Positions 42,762-52,196 of a DNA stretch of 64,000 nucleotides are shown here, piece by piece. The stretch covers positions 1 to 64,000 of the forward strand of contig NZ_LGEA01000014.1 of NCBI RefSeq assembly GCF_001280065.1, given 5' to 3'. This DNA comes from Streptomyces sp. NRRL B-1140 (GTDB lineage Bacteria; Actinomycetota; Actinomycetes; Streptomycetales; Streptomycetaceae). A program made the position numbers and the translations under genes. The first letter of the stretch is position 1. Each line of letters opens with the position of its first letter. The notes beneath the pieces were generated by a model. That model did not search any database and was not told where the DNA came from. It was given only the letters and a program-made list of their open reading frames with translations.

Positions 42762-45497
42762 ATGTCTCCCATCCCCCGCAGGTCCCTCCTCAAGGCAGCC
42801 GCCGTCACCGGAGCCGCCGCCCGGTTCAGCTGGGCGCTGGGAGCCCGGGACGCCCAGGCCGCGCCCGGAGCCGAACCGGCCGGCGCGGACCCGGTGACCC
42901 TGGACTGGCTGGAGGACGGCGGTCTCGGCGCCGCCCCCGGTTCCACCGTCGGTGTGCCCTGGCCGAAGGGCGCGTACCGGAAGGACCAGACCTTCGCGCT
43001 GACGGACGCCGGCGGCAAGGCCGTACCCGTGCAGTCCTGGCCGATCGCCTACTGGCCCGACGGGTCACTGAAGTGGACCGCCCACGCGGTCGCCTCGGGT
43101 GACGGCAAGCTCACCCTCGCCGCCGGGACGCCCGCCGCCCCCGAGAAGAAGGTCACCGTCGAGAAGCGCGGCGGCACCATCGGCATCTCGACCGGCGTCA
43201 TCACCGCGAGGATCGGCACATCCGGCTCCACCCTCGTCAAGTCCGTCACCCGCGGTTCCACCGAGATCGCGAAGAACGGCCGGCTCGTGCTGATCCGCCA
43301 GCCCGAGATCGAGGACGAGGACCAGGGCGCGGTCAGGACCGAGCGCTTCGACGGCGTGATTTCCAAGGCCGAGGTCGAGCAGGCGGGACCGGTCCGCGCG
43401 GTCGTCCGCATCGACGGCAAGCACCGCAAGGGCGGCCGCAGCTGGCTGCCCTTCTCGATCAGGCTCTACTTCTACGCCGGCGCCGACTCCTTCCGCATGG
43501 TGCACACCATCACCTACGACGGCACGCAGGAGCCCGGCAAGGCCAGTGGTGACTTCATCCGCGGCCTCGGAGTCCGCTTCACGGTGCCGATGCGGGACGA
43601 GGGTTACGACCGCCACATCCGCATCGGCGGCGACGGCACCGGACTGCTGCGCGAGGCCGTCAAGGGCATCACCGGACTGCGCCGGGACCCGGGCGCGGCC
43701 GTGCAGTCGGCCCAGTTCGAAGGCAGGAAGCTGCCCGACCCCGCCACCTGGGACCAGCGGGTCACGACCCGCCTGCAGTACATCCCCGAGTGGGGTGACT
43801 ACACCCTCTCGCAGCTGTCCGCCGACGGCTTCACGCTGCGCAAGCGCACCAAGAAGGGGCACGGTTGGGTCGGCGCGGGCGGTGGCCGGCGCGCGTCCGG
43901 CTTCGGCTACGTGGGCGGGTCGAGCGGCGGGTTCTCCTTCGGGCTGCGCGACTTCTGGGAGAAGTTCCCCGCCCAGCTCGACATCCGGGACGCCCACACC
44001 GACGAGGCCGAGGTGACCTTGTGGCTCTGGTCGCCCGAGGCGCAGCCCATGGACCTGCGCTTCTACCACGACGGCATGGGCCAGGACACCTACCCCGAGC
44101 AGCTCGAAGGCCTCAACATCACCTACGAGGACTACGAGCCGGAGTTCGGCACCCCCTACGGCATCGCCCGCACCTCCGAACTCCTCTTCTGGGCCAACGA
44201 GTCGACCCCGGGCCCCGGCCGGCTGGCCGAGCAGGTCGAGGCCGTCCGTGTGCTGCCGCAGCTGGCCGCCCCGCCCAGGCAGCTCATCAGGGCCAAGGCC
44301 TTCGGGCCGGGTCTGTACTCCGAGCCCGACCGCTCCACCCCGGCCAAGGCGAAGATCGAGGACCACCTCGACTTCCTCTTCACCTACTACAAGGACCAGG
44401 TGGAGCAGCGCCGCTGGTACGGCTTCTGGGACTACGGCGACATCATGCACACCTACGACACCGTCCGGCACCAGTGGCGGTACGACGTCGGCGGCTACGC
44501 CTGGGACAACTCCGAACTGTCGCCGGACCTGTGGCTCTGGTTCGCCTACCTGCGCTCCGGCCGCGCCGACATCTTCCGCTTCGCCGAGGCGATGACCCGG
44601 CACACCGGCGAGGTCGACGTCTACCACCTGGGCAAGTGGGCGGGCCTGGGCACCCGGCACGGCGTGCAGCACTTCGCCGACAGCGCCAAGCAGCAGCGCA
44701 TCGCCAACACCACCTACCGGCGCTACTACTACTTCCTCACGGCGGACGAACGGGTCGGCGACCTCATGCACGCCAACGTCGACTCCGACGAGACGTTCCT
44801 CGTCCTCGACCCCATCCGCAAGATCCGCACCGAGCCCTACACGCCCGACCGGCACGCCCTGTCGATCGGTTTCGGCACGGACTGGAGCGGCCTGGTGTCG
44901 GCCTGGCTGACGGAGTGGGAGCGCAAGGGCCCGAAGTGGGAGAAGGCCAAGGCCCGCGTGCTGTCCACGATGGAGACCATCGCCGCCCAGCCCAACGGCT
45001 TCGTCCAGGGCACCGGGCTCTACGACCTGGACACCGGCAGGTTCGCCATCGCGGACAAGCCCGCGGTGAGCGTCTCCCACCTGTCGGCCGTCTTCGGCCT
45101 CAACGAGCTGTGCGCCGAGCTCATCGACCTCGTCGACATGCCGAAGTTCAACGAGGCGTACTTCGACTACTGCCGGTTCTTCAACGCCACCAAGGCCGAG
45201 CAGAAGACCCGCTACGGATCCGACTTCGGCAGTCTGCTGCTGTTCCAGGGCCACTCGCGCCTGGACGCGTACGCGGCCGTCAAGACCGGGGACGAGAAGC
45301 TCGCCGAGCGGGCCTGGGAGAAGTTCTACAACTCCGACGGATACAAGGAGTCGGCGCCCTGGCGGACGGAGAAGGTGACCGGTCCGGCCGCCCTGGTGCC
45401 GGGCAGCGAGGCGACCTGGGTGTCCACCAACGACACCGCGCTGTACGGCCTCGCCGCCATCGAGAACCTGGCGCTGCTCGGCGACAGGATGCCGTAG
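42762..45497 (+). CDS. Tat-exported YetA/PcRGLX-like exo-rhamnogalacturonan lyase (PL26-type)
   Basis: The 911-residue protein has a Tat signal (IPRRSLLKAAAVTGAAARFS, AQA cleavage near residue 33). Its N-terminal beta region (VTLDWLEDGGLGAAPGSTVGVPWPKGAY) matches the RIFT-barrel start of the PcRGLX/YetA family, and the long remainder has the helical barrel sequence WYGFWDYGDIMHTYDTVRHQ and THLS-like catalytic-region features. Family members cut rhamnogalacturonan I from the non-reducing end by beta-elimination. It follows the importer genes and a YesL-like protein, so it likely produces the imported sugar outside the cell. ATG at 42762 follows AAGGAAAGG. Family assignment is from memory, not from a search. 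Confidence 0.8.
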   Translation: MSPIPRRSLLKAAAVTGAAARFSWALGARDAQAAPGAEPAGADPVTLDWLEDGGLGAAPGSTVGVPWPKGAYRKDQTFALTDAGGKAVPVQSWPIAYWPDGSLKWTAHAVASGDGKLTLAAGTPAAPEKKVTVEKRGGTIGISTGVITARIGTSGSTLVKSVTRGSTEIAKNGRLVLIRQPEIEDEDQGAVRTERFDGVISKAEVEQAGPVRAVVRIDGKHRKGGRSWLPFSIRLYFYAGADSFRMVHTITYDGTQEPGKASGDFIRGLGVRFTVPMRDEGYDRHIRIGGDGTGLLREAVKGITGLRRDPGAAVQSAQFEGRKLPDPATWDQRVTTRLQYIPEWGDYTLSQLSADGFTLRKRTKKGHGWVGAGGGRRASGFGYVGGSSGGFSFGLRDFWEKFPAQLDIRDAHTDEAEVTLWLWSPEAQPMDLRFYHDGMGQDTYPEQLEGLNITYEDYEPEFGTPYGIARTSELLFWANESTPGPGRLAEQVEAVRVLPQLAAPPRQLIRAKAFGPGLYSEPDRSTPAKAKIEDHLDFLFTYYKDQVEQRRWYGFWDYGDIMHTYDTVRHQWRYDVGGYAWDNSELSPDLWLWFAYLRSGRADIFRFAEAMTRHTGEVDVYHLGKWAGLGTRHGVQHFADSAKQQRIANTTYRRYYYFLTADERVGDLMHANVDSDETFLVLDPIRKIRTEPYTPDRHALSIGFGTDWSGLVSAWLTEWERKGPKWEKAKARVLSTMETIAAQPNGFVQGTGLYDLDTGRFAIADKPAVSVSHLSAVFGLNELCAELIDLVDMPKFNEAYFDYCRFFNATKAEQKTRYGSDFGSLLLFQGHSRLDAYAAVKTGDEKLAERAWEKFYNSDGYKESAPWRTEKVTGPAALVPGSEATWVSTNDTALYGLAAIENLALLGDRMP

Positions 45498-45545
45498 GCA
45501 CGGACACGGACGGGTTCCGGAGCGGCGCCCCCGGAACCCGCCCGG

Positions 45546-45752
45546 CTAGTCGATGATCTGGTGGAAGAACAGTACGGCCGGTGCCGTCACCCCGCCGCCC
45601 ACGCTCACCGCGACGGGCCAGGTGTTGCCGGCCAGTGCCGACAGGACGGTGGCGCCGATGCCGACCAGGGCCGCGAGCAGGAACACGATGGCGGCGCGCT
45701 GGGTGAGGAGCGGCCCGTCCCGGCCGGTGCGCCGACGGTTGGCCTGTGCCAC
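45546..45752 (-). CDS. Small membrane protein, function unknown
   Basis: The 68-residue protein has two helices (AAIVFLLAALVGIGATVLSAL and WPVAVSVGGGVTAPAVLFFHQ) after a basic N-terminus. GTG at 45752 has AGGGAG 7 bp upstream; the longer frame to 45806 is Arg-rich and overlaps the upstream gene. It directly follows the decarboxylase-like gene on the same strand. Function unknown. Confidence 0.7.
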   Translation of the reverse strand: MAQANRRRTGRDGPLLTQRAAIVFLLAALVGIGATVLSALAGNTWPVAVSVGGGVTAPAVLFFHQIID

Positions 45753-45763
45753 CCGAGTGCTCC

Positions 45764-47080
45764 CTACCCCACTCCGGCGGCGGGCTCGAGCACGGGTACG
45801 TCCCACGGGTCCTGCGCGGGACGCATGAGCTCGAAGCGGACGCCGCCGCCACCGCCCGTGCGGACCCCGTACACGGCGGGCTCGGGCAGGCTGTTGTAGT
45901 GGAACGGCGTCGAGAAGTAGTAGGCGCCGGTGTCCGGGACGGCGACGATGTCACCGGGTTCCAGGAGGGGCAGAGCGCGGTCGCGCGCCAGCAGGTCCCC
46001 GGCGAAGCAGGCCGGTCCCGCGATGTCCTGGCGGACCGGTCCGCCCCGCTTGGCCCCGCCGCTCGCGTCGTGCGCCTCGATCCGCAGCGGCCAGGCGTCG
46101 GGGTTGAACACCGTCCGGGTGGCCACCTGCACACCGGCGTGGGTGACCGCGATCGGCCGGCCGCCCATGTTCTTCGTGTACTCGACGTACGCGGCGATGA
46201 ACCCGTTCTTGGCGAGGACGGACCGCCCGAACTCGGTGACGATCTCGTACCCGCCGGAGAACAGGGCGGGAGCGTGGGCGCGCAGTTGCCGGACGTACGT
46301 GTCGAAGGTCGGTGTGATCTCGTCGTCGGCGAAGTTGACGGGGAGCCCGCCGCCGATGTCGATGCCGACGACCTGGCGCCGTCCGAGCGAGGCGTTGACC
46401 TCCTCGGCGAACGCCACGGCCTGTCCGACCCCGCCGGCCATGAGGTCGAGCGGGCAGCCCTGCGAACCGGCGTGGGTGTGCACCCAGGTCAGCCACGGGT
46501 GGTCGTGGTAGGCGCGCAGCAACCGCTGCCGGCTTCCCGGGTCGGCCAGGGGGACGCCGAACTTCGAGGTGCTCGTCGCCGTGCTCATCGCGGCGATGCT
46601 GCCGCCGCCGAGCTGGGAGTTGACACGTACCCCGATCCGCGAGACCGGGACACGGCCGCCCAGCGCCCGGTCGATCCTCGCCAGTTCCTGGTGGTTGTCC
46701 GCGTTGACGGTCACACCGAGGTCGAGGGCGCGCCGCAGTTCGCCCTCCGTCTTGGCGGGGGAGTCGAAGACGATCTTGTCCGGTGCGAACCCGGCTGCCA
46801 GCGCTCGGGCCAGCTCACCCACGGTGGCCACCTCGCAGCCCATGCCCAGCCGCCGCAGCTCCGCCAGCACCGGCACCAGGCAGTTCGCCTTCGCGGCGAA
46901 GGCGTGCAGCACGGGCGGCGAGGAGGGAAAGGCGCGGTGCAGCGACTCGACCGTCGCGGCGACGCCGTCGAGGTCGACGAAGGCGGCCAGCTGGGACCGC
47001 TCGGCGTCCAGCAGTCCCTGCCGCACCGCTTCCCGCAGGATCCGTTCGCGCCGCTCGGCGGCGGGGGTCAGTCCGGTCAT
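45764..47080 (-). CDS. PLP-dependent decarboxylase of fold type III (DAP/ornithine/arginine decarboxylase-like)
   Basis: The 438-residue enzyme has the PLP-binding Lys in LHAFAAKANCLVP (Lys64), the Gly-rich phosphate loop VVGIDIGGGLPVNFADD, and the second-domain motif GPACFAGDLLARDR that supplies the active-site Cys and Asp across the dimer. The layout is that of group IV decarboxylases acting on basic amino acids. Substrate not clear; diaminopimelate decarboxylase (lysA) is unlikely because a dedicated lysA normally sits elsewhere. Starts ATG 47080 (GGAAGG upstream). The downstream PucR-type regulator gene may control it. Confidence 0.85.
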   Translation of the reverse strand: MTGLTPAAERRERILREAVRQGLLDAERSQLAAFVDLDGVAATVESLHRAFPSSPPVLHAFAAKANCLVPVLAELRRLGMGCEVATVGELARALAAGFAPDKIVFDSPAKTEGELRRALDLGVTVNADNHQELARIDRALGGRVPVSRIGVRVNSQLGGGSIAAMSTATSTSKFGVPLADPGSRQRLLRAYHDHPWLTWVHTHAGSQGCPLDLMAGGVGQAVAFAEEVNASLGRRQVVGIDIGGGLPVNFADDEITPTFDTYVRQLRAHAPALFSGGYEIVTEFGRSVLAKNGFIAAYVEYTKNMGGRPIAVTHAGVQVATRTVFNPDAWPLRIEAHDASGGAKRGGPVRQDIAGPACFAGDLLARDRALPLLEPGDIVAVPDTGAYYFSTPFHYNSLPEPAVYGVRTGGGGGVRFELMRPAQDPWDVPVLEPAAGVG

Positions 47081-47338
47081 GGTGAGCCTTCCGGTGTCGT
47101 ACACGCCGCCCGGGACCACCCCGGGTGGAACACCAGGCTGCGGTCCGCCCCGGCGCCGCGTCTTCGTCGAGTCGTCAAAGACGCGGGCCGCACCGACGGC
47201 CTTCGGACGCAACAACCCCTCCGCAGGGCACAGGCGTTGTGCGATACGACAACAGCCAGGCCCATCGATGGTGGCCCGGACCGAACGGCCGGCACGGGCG
47301 CGGTCGCGCCCCGCTGCCGTCGGTGATGCCGGTGCGCC

Positions 47339-48985
47339 TCAGGTATCCCCGCCCAGCCGCAACTGCAATTGGGCGAGCAGGCGGGCGTCGGGACTCTCCA
47401 GGTCCAGTCCCGACACCTGCCTGATCCGGCGCAGCCGGTAGCGCAGACTGTTGGAGTGCACGCCCAGCGCGCGCGAGGCGGCGGACACGTCGCCGAAGTG
47501 GTCGAGGTAGGCGCGCAGGGTCTCCACCAGGCAGCTGCCGCTGTGATCGGCGTCGAAGTCCCTCAGCCGGGCCACGGAGGTCCCCGCGGGCAGCGCCAAC
47601 CCGCGCAGGGCCTCGACGACCTGGAGAATGCCCACGGTGTCGGCGACGTCCGCGCTCCGCGCGACAGTGTGCGGCCCGTCGGCCGCGATGAGCGCCTGCA
47701 GGGCCTGCTCGGCCGACCGGCGGGAGGCGGACGCCCCGGCGAGGCCCGGAACCACGTCGCCGAGCCCCACCCTCACCGTCGAGCCGATCGTCGCCGACAA
47801 CTGATCGGCCAGTGCGTTCCCGAGCCGTCCGACCTGGCCGTCGGCCCGCTCGGGGTCGCGTCGCAGCCCGCTCAGCAGCACCAGGGCCCCGCCGCCCGCC
47901 GGGACCACCACGACTCGGTGGCCCAACGCCGCGCAGTGCAGGGCCAGCAGAGCGGGCAGCCCGGACGGGCCCTCGTCCGAGGGGCGGCCGGACCCGACGC
48001 CCACCGCGAGGACGGCACAGGGCTCCCGGGGCGGCAGCGAGGCGCGTTCGGCGAGCACAGCGACGGATCCGCGCTCCTCCAGCAGCGCCCGGGCCGCATC
48101 CTCCACCAGCCGGCCGTCCGAACTGTGGGTGCGGTGATGGAGCAGATGGGCGGCGGCGGTCCGGGCCGCCGCCCGCAGCGTCTGCGCGGCGTTCGGCGAC
48201 AGCGGGCGGCCGGCCACCGCCGCCACCCAGATGGACCCGAGCGCCTCTCCGCCCGCCCGGACCGCGCCGACCAGGCGCTCCGGGTTCTGTCCGTGGGCGG
48301 GCCGGTGGAGCACGTCGCCCGCACCCCACAGGGCCTGGAAGAACCCCGCCTCCCGCATGGCCGCCACCCGCCAGGGCGGCACCCGGCGGCCGAGGATGGT
48401 CAGCCGGCGCATCTCGTCCACGTTCTCCTCGGTCGACGAGTACGCCAGCACCCGCGACTCCGTGTCCTCGATCGTCACCGAACCCCCGACCAGGGCGGCC
48501 ACCGCATCGGCCAACGAGTCCAGATCGCCCAGGGGTACACCGCTGGTGGCGGGCATCGGGGGAGCGCCCGCCGCGGCCAGCCCGGCCCTGAGCACCCCGA
48601 CGAGCTGTGCCCAGGTGCACCATGCGGTGCGGAAGAGCACCGCCGTGCCGGCTTCCTCCGCGGCCGCCTGCAACGCCCGAGCGCCGGGATCGGGCCGGCC
48701 CGGGCCGAACACCACACCCGCCGCACCGTCCTCACCGGCCCGGCGCACCACATCGACCGCGTGGGCAGACGCCGGGTCGACGCCGACCGCGAGCAGTAAC
48801 TCCCGAGGTCTGATGACCGGTTCCAGGGCGTCCAGCACATGGACGCCGGTGACCGGCGTCCGCAAGCCCTCCGGGGCCGTGTGCAACTCCACGGCTCCCA
48901 CACCCACCACTGAGAGCAGGCGCTCCAGTGTCCCCTGGTCCCCGGCGTCCGTGCCCCCGCCAGGCGATGCCCCCAGGTCCGTCAT
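47339..48985 (-). CDS. PucR-family transcriptional regulator
   Basis: The 548-residue protein has a large N-terminal sensory part, a central GGDEF-like region of PucR type, and the C-terminal HTH_30 domain (VETLRAYLDHFGDVSAASRA followed by LGVHSNSLRYRLRRI). PucR regulators answer to amino-acid, purine or amine metabolites. Start ATG 48985. It lies upstream of the decarboxylase on the same strand, separated by 258 bp, so it could control that gene. The ligand is unknown. Confidence 0.9.
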   Translation of the reverse strand: MTDLGASPGGGTDAGDQGTLERLLSVVGVGAVELHTAPEGLRTPVTGVHVLDALEPVIRPRELLLAVGVDPASAHAVDVVRRAGEDGAAGVVFGPGRPDPGARALQAAAEEAGTAVLFRTAWCTWAQLVGVLRAGLAAAGAPPMPATSGVPLGDLDSLADAVAALVGGSVTIEDTESRVLAYSSTEENVDEMRRLTILGRRVPPWRVAAMREAGFFQALWGAGDVLHRPAHGQNPERLVGAVRAGGEALGSIWVAAVAGRPLSPNAAQTLRAAARTAAAHLLHHRTHSSDGRLVEDAARALLEERGSVAVLAERASLPPREPCAVLAVGVGSGRPSDEGPSGLPALLALHCAALGHRVVVVPAGGGALVLLSGLRRDPERADGQVGRLGNALADQLSATIGSTVRVGLGDVVPGLAGASASRRSAEQALQALIAADGPHTVARSADVADTVGILQVVEALRGLALPAGTSVARLRDFDADHSGSCLVETLRAYLDHFGDVSAASRALGVHSNSLRYRLRRIRQVSGLDLESPDARLLAQLQLRLGGDT

Positions 48986-49087
48986 GATGCCCCCCGTCCA
49001 CGCCCGAGCATGCCGCTGTCTCGGCAGCCGGTCGGAGAACGTATGACATCACGGGACTTGTCCGCGGTCGAGACGGCCTCAGTGCTC

Positions 49088-51472
49088 CTACTCCATGCTC
49101 CCCAGCACCTCCCGAACCCGCCGGACGTCCCGGATCCGCTGCTCGTACGTCGCGCCGAGGGCGAGCAGCAGGAGGCCGGCGAGGGCGGGGGGTGCCCAGC
49201 GGGGGAGGGCCCCCGTCACCTGCACGACGTACGGCGCGAGTTCGTGCAGGGTGACCAGGGTCAGCACCGAGCCGCCGAGCACCAGCGGTGCCCGCAGGCG
49301 GTGCCGGGCCCCCAGCAGGGTGACCAGCAGTGCCGCGCCGCCGAGCAGCAGCGGCCGCGTCCACTGCGGATCGGTCCAGGCCGCGACCAGGCTGGGCAGG
49401 AGCGTCGCGGCGAGCCCGGCTCCGTACGCCGTCCAGGAGGAGGTCTGCGGGTCGCGGCGCCGGCGCAGGGCTCCGACCAGCAGCGCCGGGACGGTCACCG
49501 GCAGGGTGTACGCCTCGGGCGTACCGACGTCCCAGGCGGCCAGCCGGACCCAGGCGGCCAGCACGAACAGGGCCGTGGCCGCGTAGCCGACGGGACGGCG
49601 CCCGGCACGCAGGGCCGTGCCCGCGGCGATCACCCCGCACAGGGCCAGCACCAGGGCGAGCATCGGCGGGTCGGTGACGGCCAGCGCCACGGCCAGGAGA
49701 CCGACGGCGGCTCCCACGGCCTCGACGGGCACCGTCGCCCGCGACTCACCGAGACGCGCCGCCAGCACGGCTGCGGCAGCCGCAACCGCCAGGACCGCCA
49801 GGGCGGTTCGGGCCGTCGGCCAGTCCGCCGCGGCACCCGACGCCGAAGCCAGCGCGGCGGCGTGCACGAGAGCCGCCGGAGCCGTGAACGGCGAGACGTC
49901 CGCCCGCCACGAGGCCACGGCGAACAACGTCGTCAGGGCGGACAGCACCACCAGGGTCGCCGACTGGGACGCGAGGGAGACCAGCGTGAGACCGGCGGCC
50001 GTGACCAGGGCGAGGACAAGAGCCGTGACCTGCGCCGCCGCCGCCGTGACCCGGCACGCGGCCAGCGCGGCCGCCGTCATGACGCCCAGCACCAGCATGC
50101 CGACGGCATACGGAATCTCCAGGACCGCCGGAAGGATCAGCGCCGTGGCCCACAGGAGGCCGAGGGCGCCGAGCCGGGCCCGGGAACGCCACACCTGCCC
50201 ACGGACCACCAGGGCGAGCACGGCCGCCACGGCCACCGGCACCACCGGAGCCACGGCCGCGTGCGGCGGCCAGGGAACATCGACGACCACCGCGGCACGG
50301 GCGTCCGACGGCGCCCCGCCCCACACCCGGCCCAGCCATCCGGCCGGCCCCAGCAGCACCACGGCCACGACGGGCAGTGTCCACAGCACGGCCAGGGCCT
50401 GCACGGCACCGGAGGCCCAGGCGAGACCCCGCCGCATCGCGCCCGGCACGCGTTCGAGGCGTACGGCCGCCAACAGGGCGATAGCGACGACCAGGTGGGC
50501 CGGAACCGCCCACTGCGACGGCAGCCCGGAACGCGCCACCCCACCGAGCGCCCCCACGACGAGCAGCCCGGCCGTGATCGCGAGGCCGAGGGCATGCCCG
50601 GCACCCGGCCCTCGCAGGGCCGAACCCACGGCGATCGCCGTGGCGAGCAGGAGCAGCGACGCGGCGCGCGAAGCGTCGACCGGGCCGTCCGCCGTCAGGG
50701 ACAGCCAGCCGGCACCCACAACACCCCAGCCGCCGACACCGTACGCACCCACGACGGCGGCGACCCGCGGCACCCCGGCCGGCAGCAGCACCAGTGCGAC
50801 CGCGTCGAGACCGGCCGTCACCAGCAGCGCGGCCGCCATCGGATACGGCCCCGCGTCGGCGGCCAAGGCCCCCAGCAGCAGCGGGAACTGGGCCGCCGCC
50901 AGAGCGCAGGGCCCGGGGAGGCGCAGCGCGGATGTGACCGGCAGCAGGCCGTACGCCGTCCAGATCAGGGCCAGTACCGCCGTCGCCGCGGCCGCGTACC
51001 CCATCCCGTCCGTCCCGGCGAGGGCGGCCGTGTGCAGCGCGTACGCGTCCAGGACGGTCAGGGCGAGCCCGAGACCCGTCACCGACTCGGCCGTCGACCG
51101 CAGCCCGCGCTTCAGCAGGGCCACGGGTGCGGTGAGCGTGGCCAGCGTGACCGCGCCGAGCACCAGGGCCCGCCCCGCGGTCCCCATGTCCCCCCAGCTG
51201 ACCAGGGTGAACACCGCCGCCGCGAGGGTGAGCAGGACACCGCCGAGGACCAGCAGCACGTTCTGCACGCTGGGCGCGGCGGCCTCGGGGCGGGGCGCGG
51301 TGGCGGACGGCGTCCGCGGGTGCGCCCAGCGCCGCGACGGCTGCCCCGTCTGCTGCAGAGCCGCGACCAGCCAGGCGCGGCGAGTCAGCAACTGGGCCCG
51401 GCGGGCGTCCAGTTGCCTCAGTTCGGCGTCGAGGAACCGCAGTTCCTCGGCCGGAGGCGGAAGGTGCGTCAT
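49088..51472 (-). CDS. Very large polytopic membrane protein, function unknown
   Basis: The 794-residue protein begins with a coiled-coil-like cytoplasmic segment (ELRFLDAELRQLDARRAQLL), then a Pro-rich spacer. More than twenty hydrophobic segments follow, each mostly Ala, Val, Leu and Gly (e.g. LLVLGGVLLTLAAAVFTLV). No transporter signature or ATPase is visible. Similar proteins occur as conserved integral membrane proteins in Streptomyces. The start ATG at 51472 is chosen over 51508 since MTHLPPPAEELRF leads straight into the coiled-coil segment. Confidence 0.85.
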   Translation of the reverse strand: MTHLPPPAEELRFLDAELRQLDARRAQLLTRRAWLVAALQQTGQPSRRWAHPRTPSATAPRPEAAAPSVQNVLLVLGGVLLTLAAAVFTLVSWGDMGTAGRALVLGAVTLATLTAPVALLKRGLRSTAESVTGLGLALTVLDAYALHTAALAGTDGMGYAAAATAVLALIWTAYGLLPVTSALRLPGPCALAAAQFPLLLGALAADAGPYPMAAALLVTAGLDAVALVLLPAGVPRVAAVVGAYGVGGWGVVGAGWLSLTADGPVDASRAASLLLLATAIAVGSALRGPGAGHALGLAITAGLLVVGALGGVARSGLPSQWAVPAHLVVAIALLAAVRLERVPGAMRRGLAWASGAVQALAVLWTLPVVAVVLLGPAGWLGRVWGGAPSDARAAVVVDVPWPPHAAVAPVVPVAVAAVLALVVRGQVWRSRARLGALGLLWATALILPAVLEIPYAVGMLVLGVMTAAALAACRVTAAAAQVTALVLALVTAAGLTLVSLASQSATLVVLSALTTLFAVASWRADVSPFTAPAALVHAAALASASGAAADWPTARTALAVLAVAAAAAVLAARLGESRATVPVEAVGAAVGLLAVALAVTDPPMLALVLALCGVIAAGTALRAGRRPVGYAATALFVLAAWVRLAAWDVGTPEAYTLPVTVPALLVGALRRRRDPQTSSWTAYGAGLAATLLPSLVAAWTDPQWTRPLLLGGAALLVTLLGARHRLRAPLVLGGSVLTLVTLHELAPYVVQVTGALPRWAPPALAGLLLLALGATYEQRIRDVRRVREVLGSME

Positions 51473-51570
51473 GGCAGGCAGTGTGGTCCGCGTCACCGTG
51501 CCGGGCATGAGTGCGGATACTCAGGCGCGTACTCAGCCGGTTCCCGTCCTGAAGTGGGCACACTGCGGGC

Positions 51571-52017
51571 ATGGACTGGAACCACTACCGCTTCCGCAGC
51601 CTGTGGCCCCTGCCCGCACCGCCCGCCACGGTGTACGAGGTGCTGCAACGCCCCGAAAACTATCCCCTCTGGTGGCGCCAGGTCCGAGAGGTGATCCGGC
51701 TCGACGACACCACCGGGGTGATCCGCATCCGCTCCCTCCTGCCGTACGACATGACCTTCAGAGCGCGGGAGGTGCGGCGCGACCCCGCGGCCGGGGTGCT
51801 CGAGACGGCCCTGTCCGGGGACATCGAGGGCTGGGCGCGCTGGACCGTCACACCGCACGGGAACGGCAGTCTCGCGCGCTACGACCAGGTCGTCAGCGTG
51901 CACAAGCCGCTGCTGCGACGCCTCGCCGTACCGGGACGGCCCCTCTTCCGCGCCAATCACGCGCTGATGATGCGGTCCGGGCGGTGCGGACTGAGCCGGC
52001 ATCTCCGGGCGGTTTGA
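51571..52017 (+). CDS. SRPBCC-fold (START/polyketide cyclase-like) protein
   Basis: The 148-residue protein begins MDWNHYRFRSLWPLPAPPAT followed by VYEVLQRPENYPLWWRQVREV, the usual SRPBCC/polyketide-cyclase N-terminal strand-helix. The following strands resemble hydrophobic-ligand-binding cups. Function unknown. It ends 40 bp before a tRNA-Val gene; the tRNA -35 (52014-52019) overlaps its stop codon. Confidence 0.85.
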   Translation: MDWNHYRFRSLWPLPAPPATVYEVLQRPENYPLWWRQVREVIRLDDTTGVIRIRSLLPYDMTFRAREVRRDPAAGVLETALSGDIEGWARWTVTPHGNGSLARYDQVVSVHKPLLRRLAVPGRPLFRANHALMMRSGRCGLSRHLRAV

Positions 52018-52043
52018 AGGAAGCGTGCCGGGACCTGTATGGT
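52014..52043 (+). promoter_or_regulatory. Promoter of the second tRNA-Val(CAC)
   Basis: TTGAAG (52014-52019) and TATGGT (52038-52043) are separated by 18 bp and lie 14 bp before the tRNA. The -35 overlaps the stop of the SRPBCC gene. Confidence 0.6.
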
Positions 52044-52056
52044 TCAGTGCGTTCCC

Positions 52057-52128
52057 GGGCGATTAGCTCAGTGGGAGAGCGCTTCGTTCACACCGAAGAG
52101 GTCACTGGTTCGAACCCAGTATCGCCCA
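52057..52128 (+). tRNA. tRNA-Val (CAC)
   Basis: 72 nt, identical to the tRNA at 38070-38141: anticodon loop TTCACAC giving CAC, acceptor GGGCGAT/ATCGCCC, discriminator A. No encoded CCA. The direct repeat extends to 77 bp (52054-52130). Confidence 0.95.
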
Positions 52129-52138
52129 CCGGAAACGG

Positions 52139-52167
52139 CCGGTCCGTCGCAGACGGACCGGTTTTTT
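52139..52167 (+). terminator. Classic intrinsic terminator after tRNA-Val
   Basis: Perfect 10-bp arms CCGGTCCGTC and GACGGACCGG around GCA, followed by six T residues. One of the few U-tract terminators in the window. Confidence 0.92.
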
Positions 52168-52196
52168 CATGCCCCGGGCGCTCCGGAGACAGGATC

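Noticed and set aside
45764..47080. lysA (diaminopimelate decarboxylase) identity
   Set aside because: Motifs show only the general fold-III family; no lysine or threonine pathway neighbours and a PucR partner instead.
38067..52130. Integrative element using tRNA-Val as attachment site
   Set aside because: The repeats are two whole functional tRNA genes, not a 3'-end fragment, and no integrase, excisionase or replication gene lies between; kept only as a direct-repeat-bounded segment.
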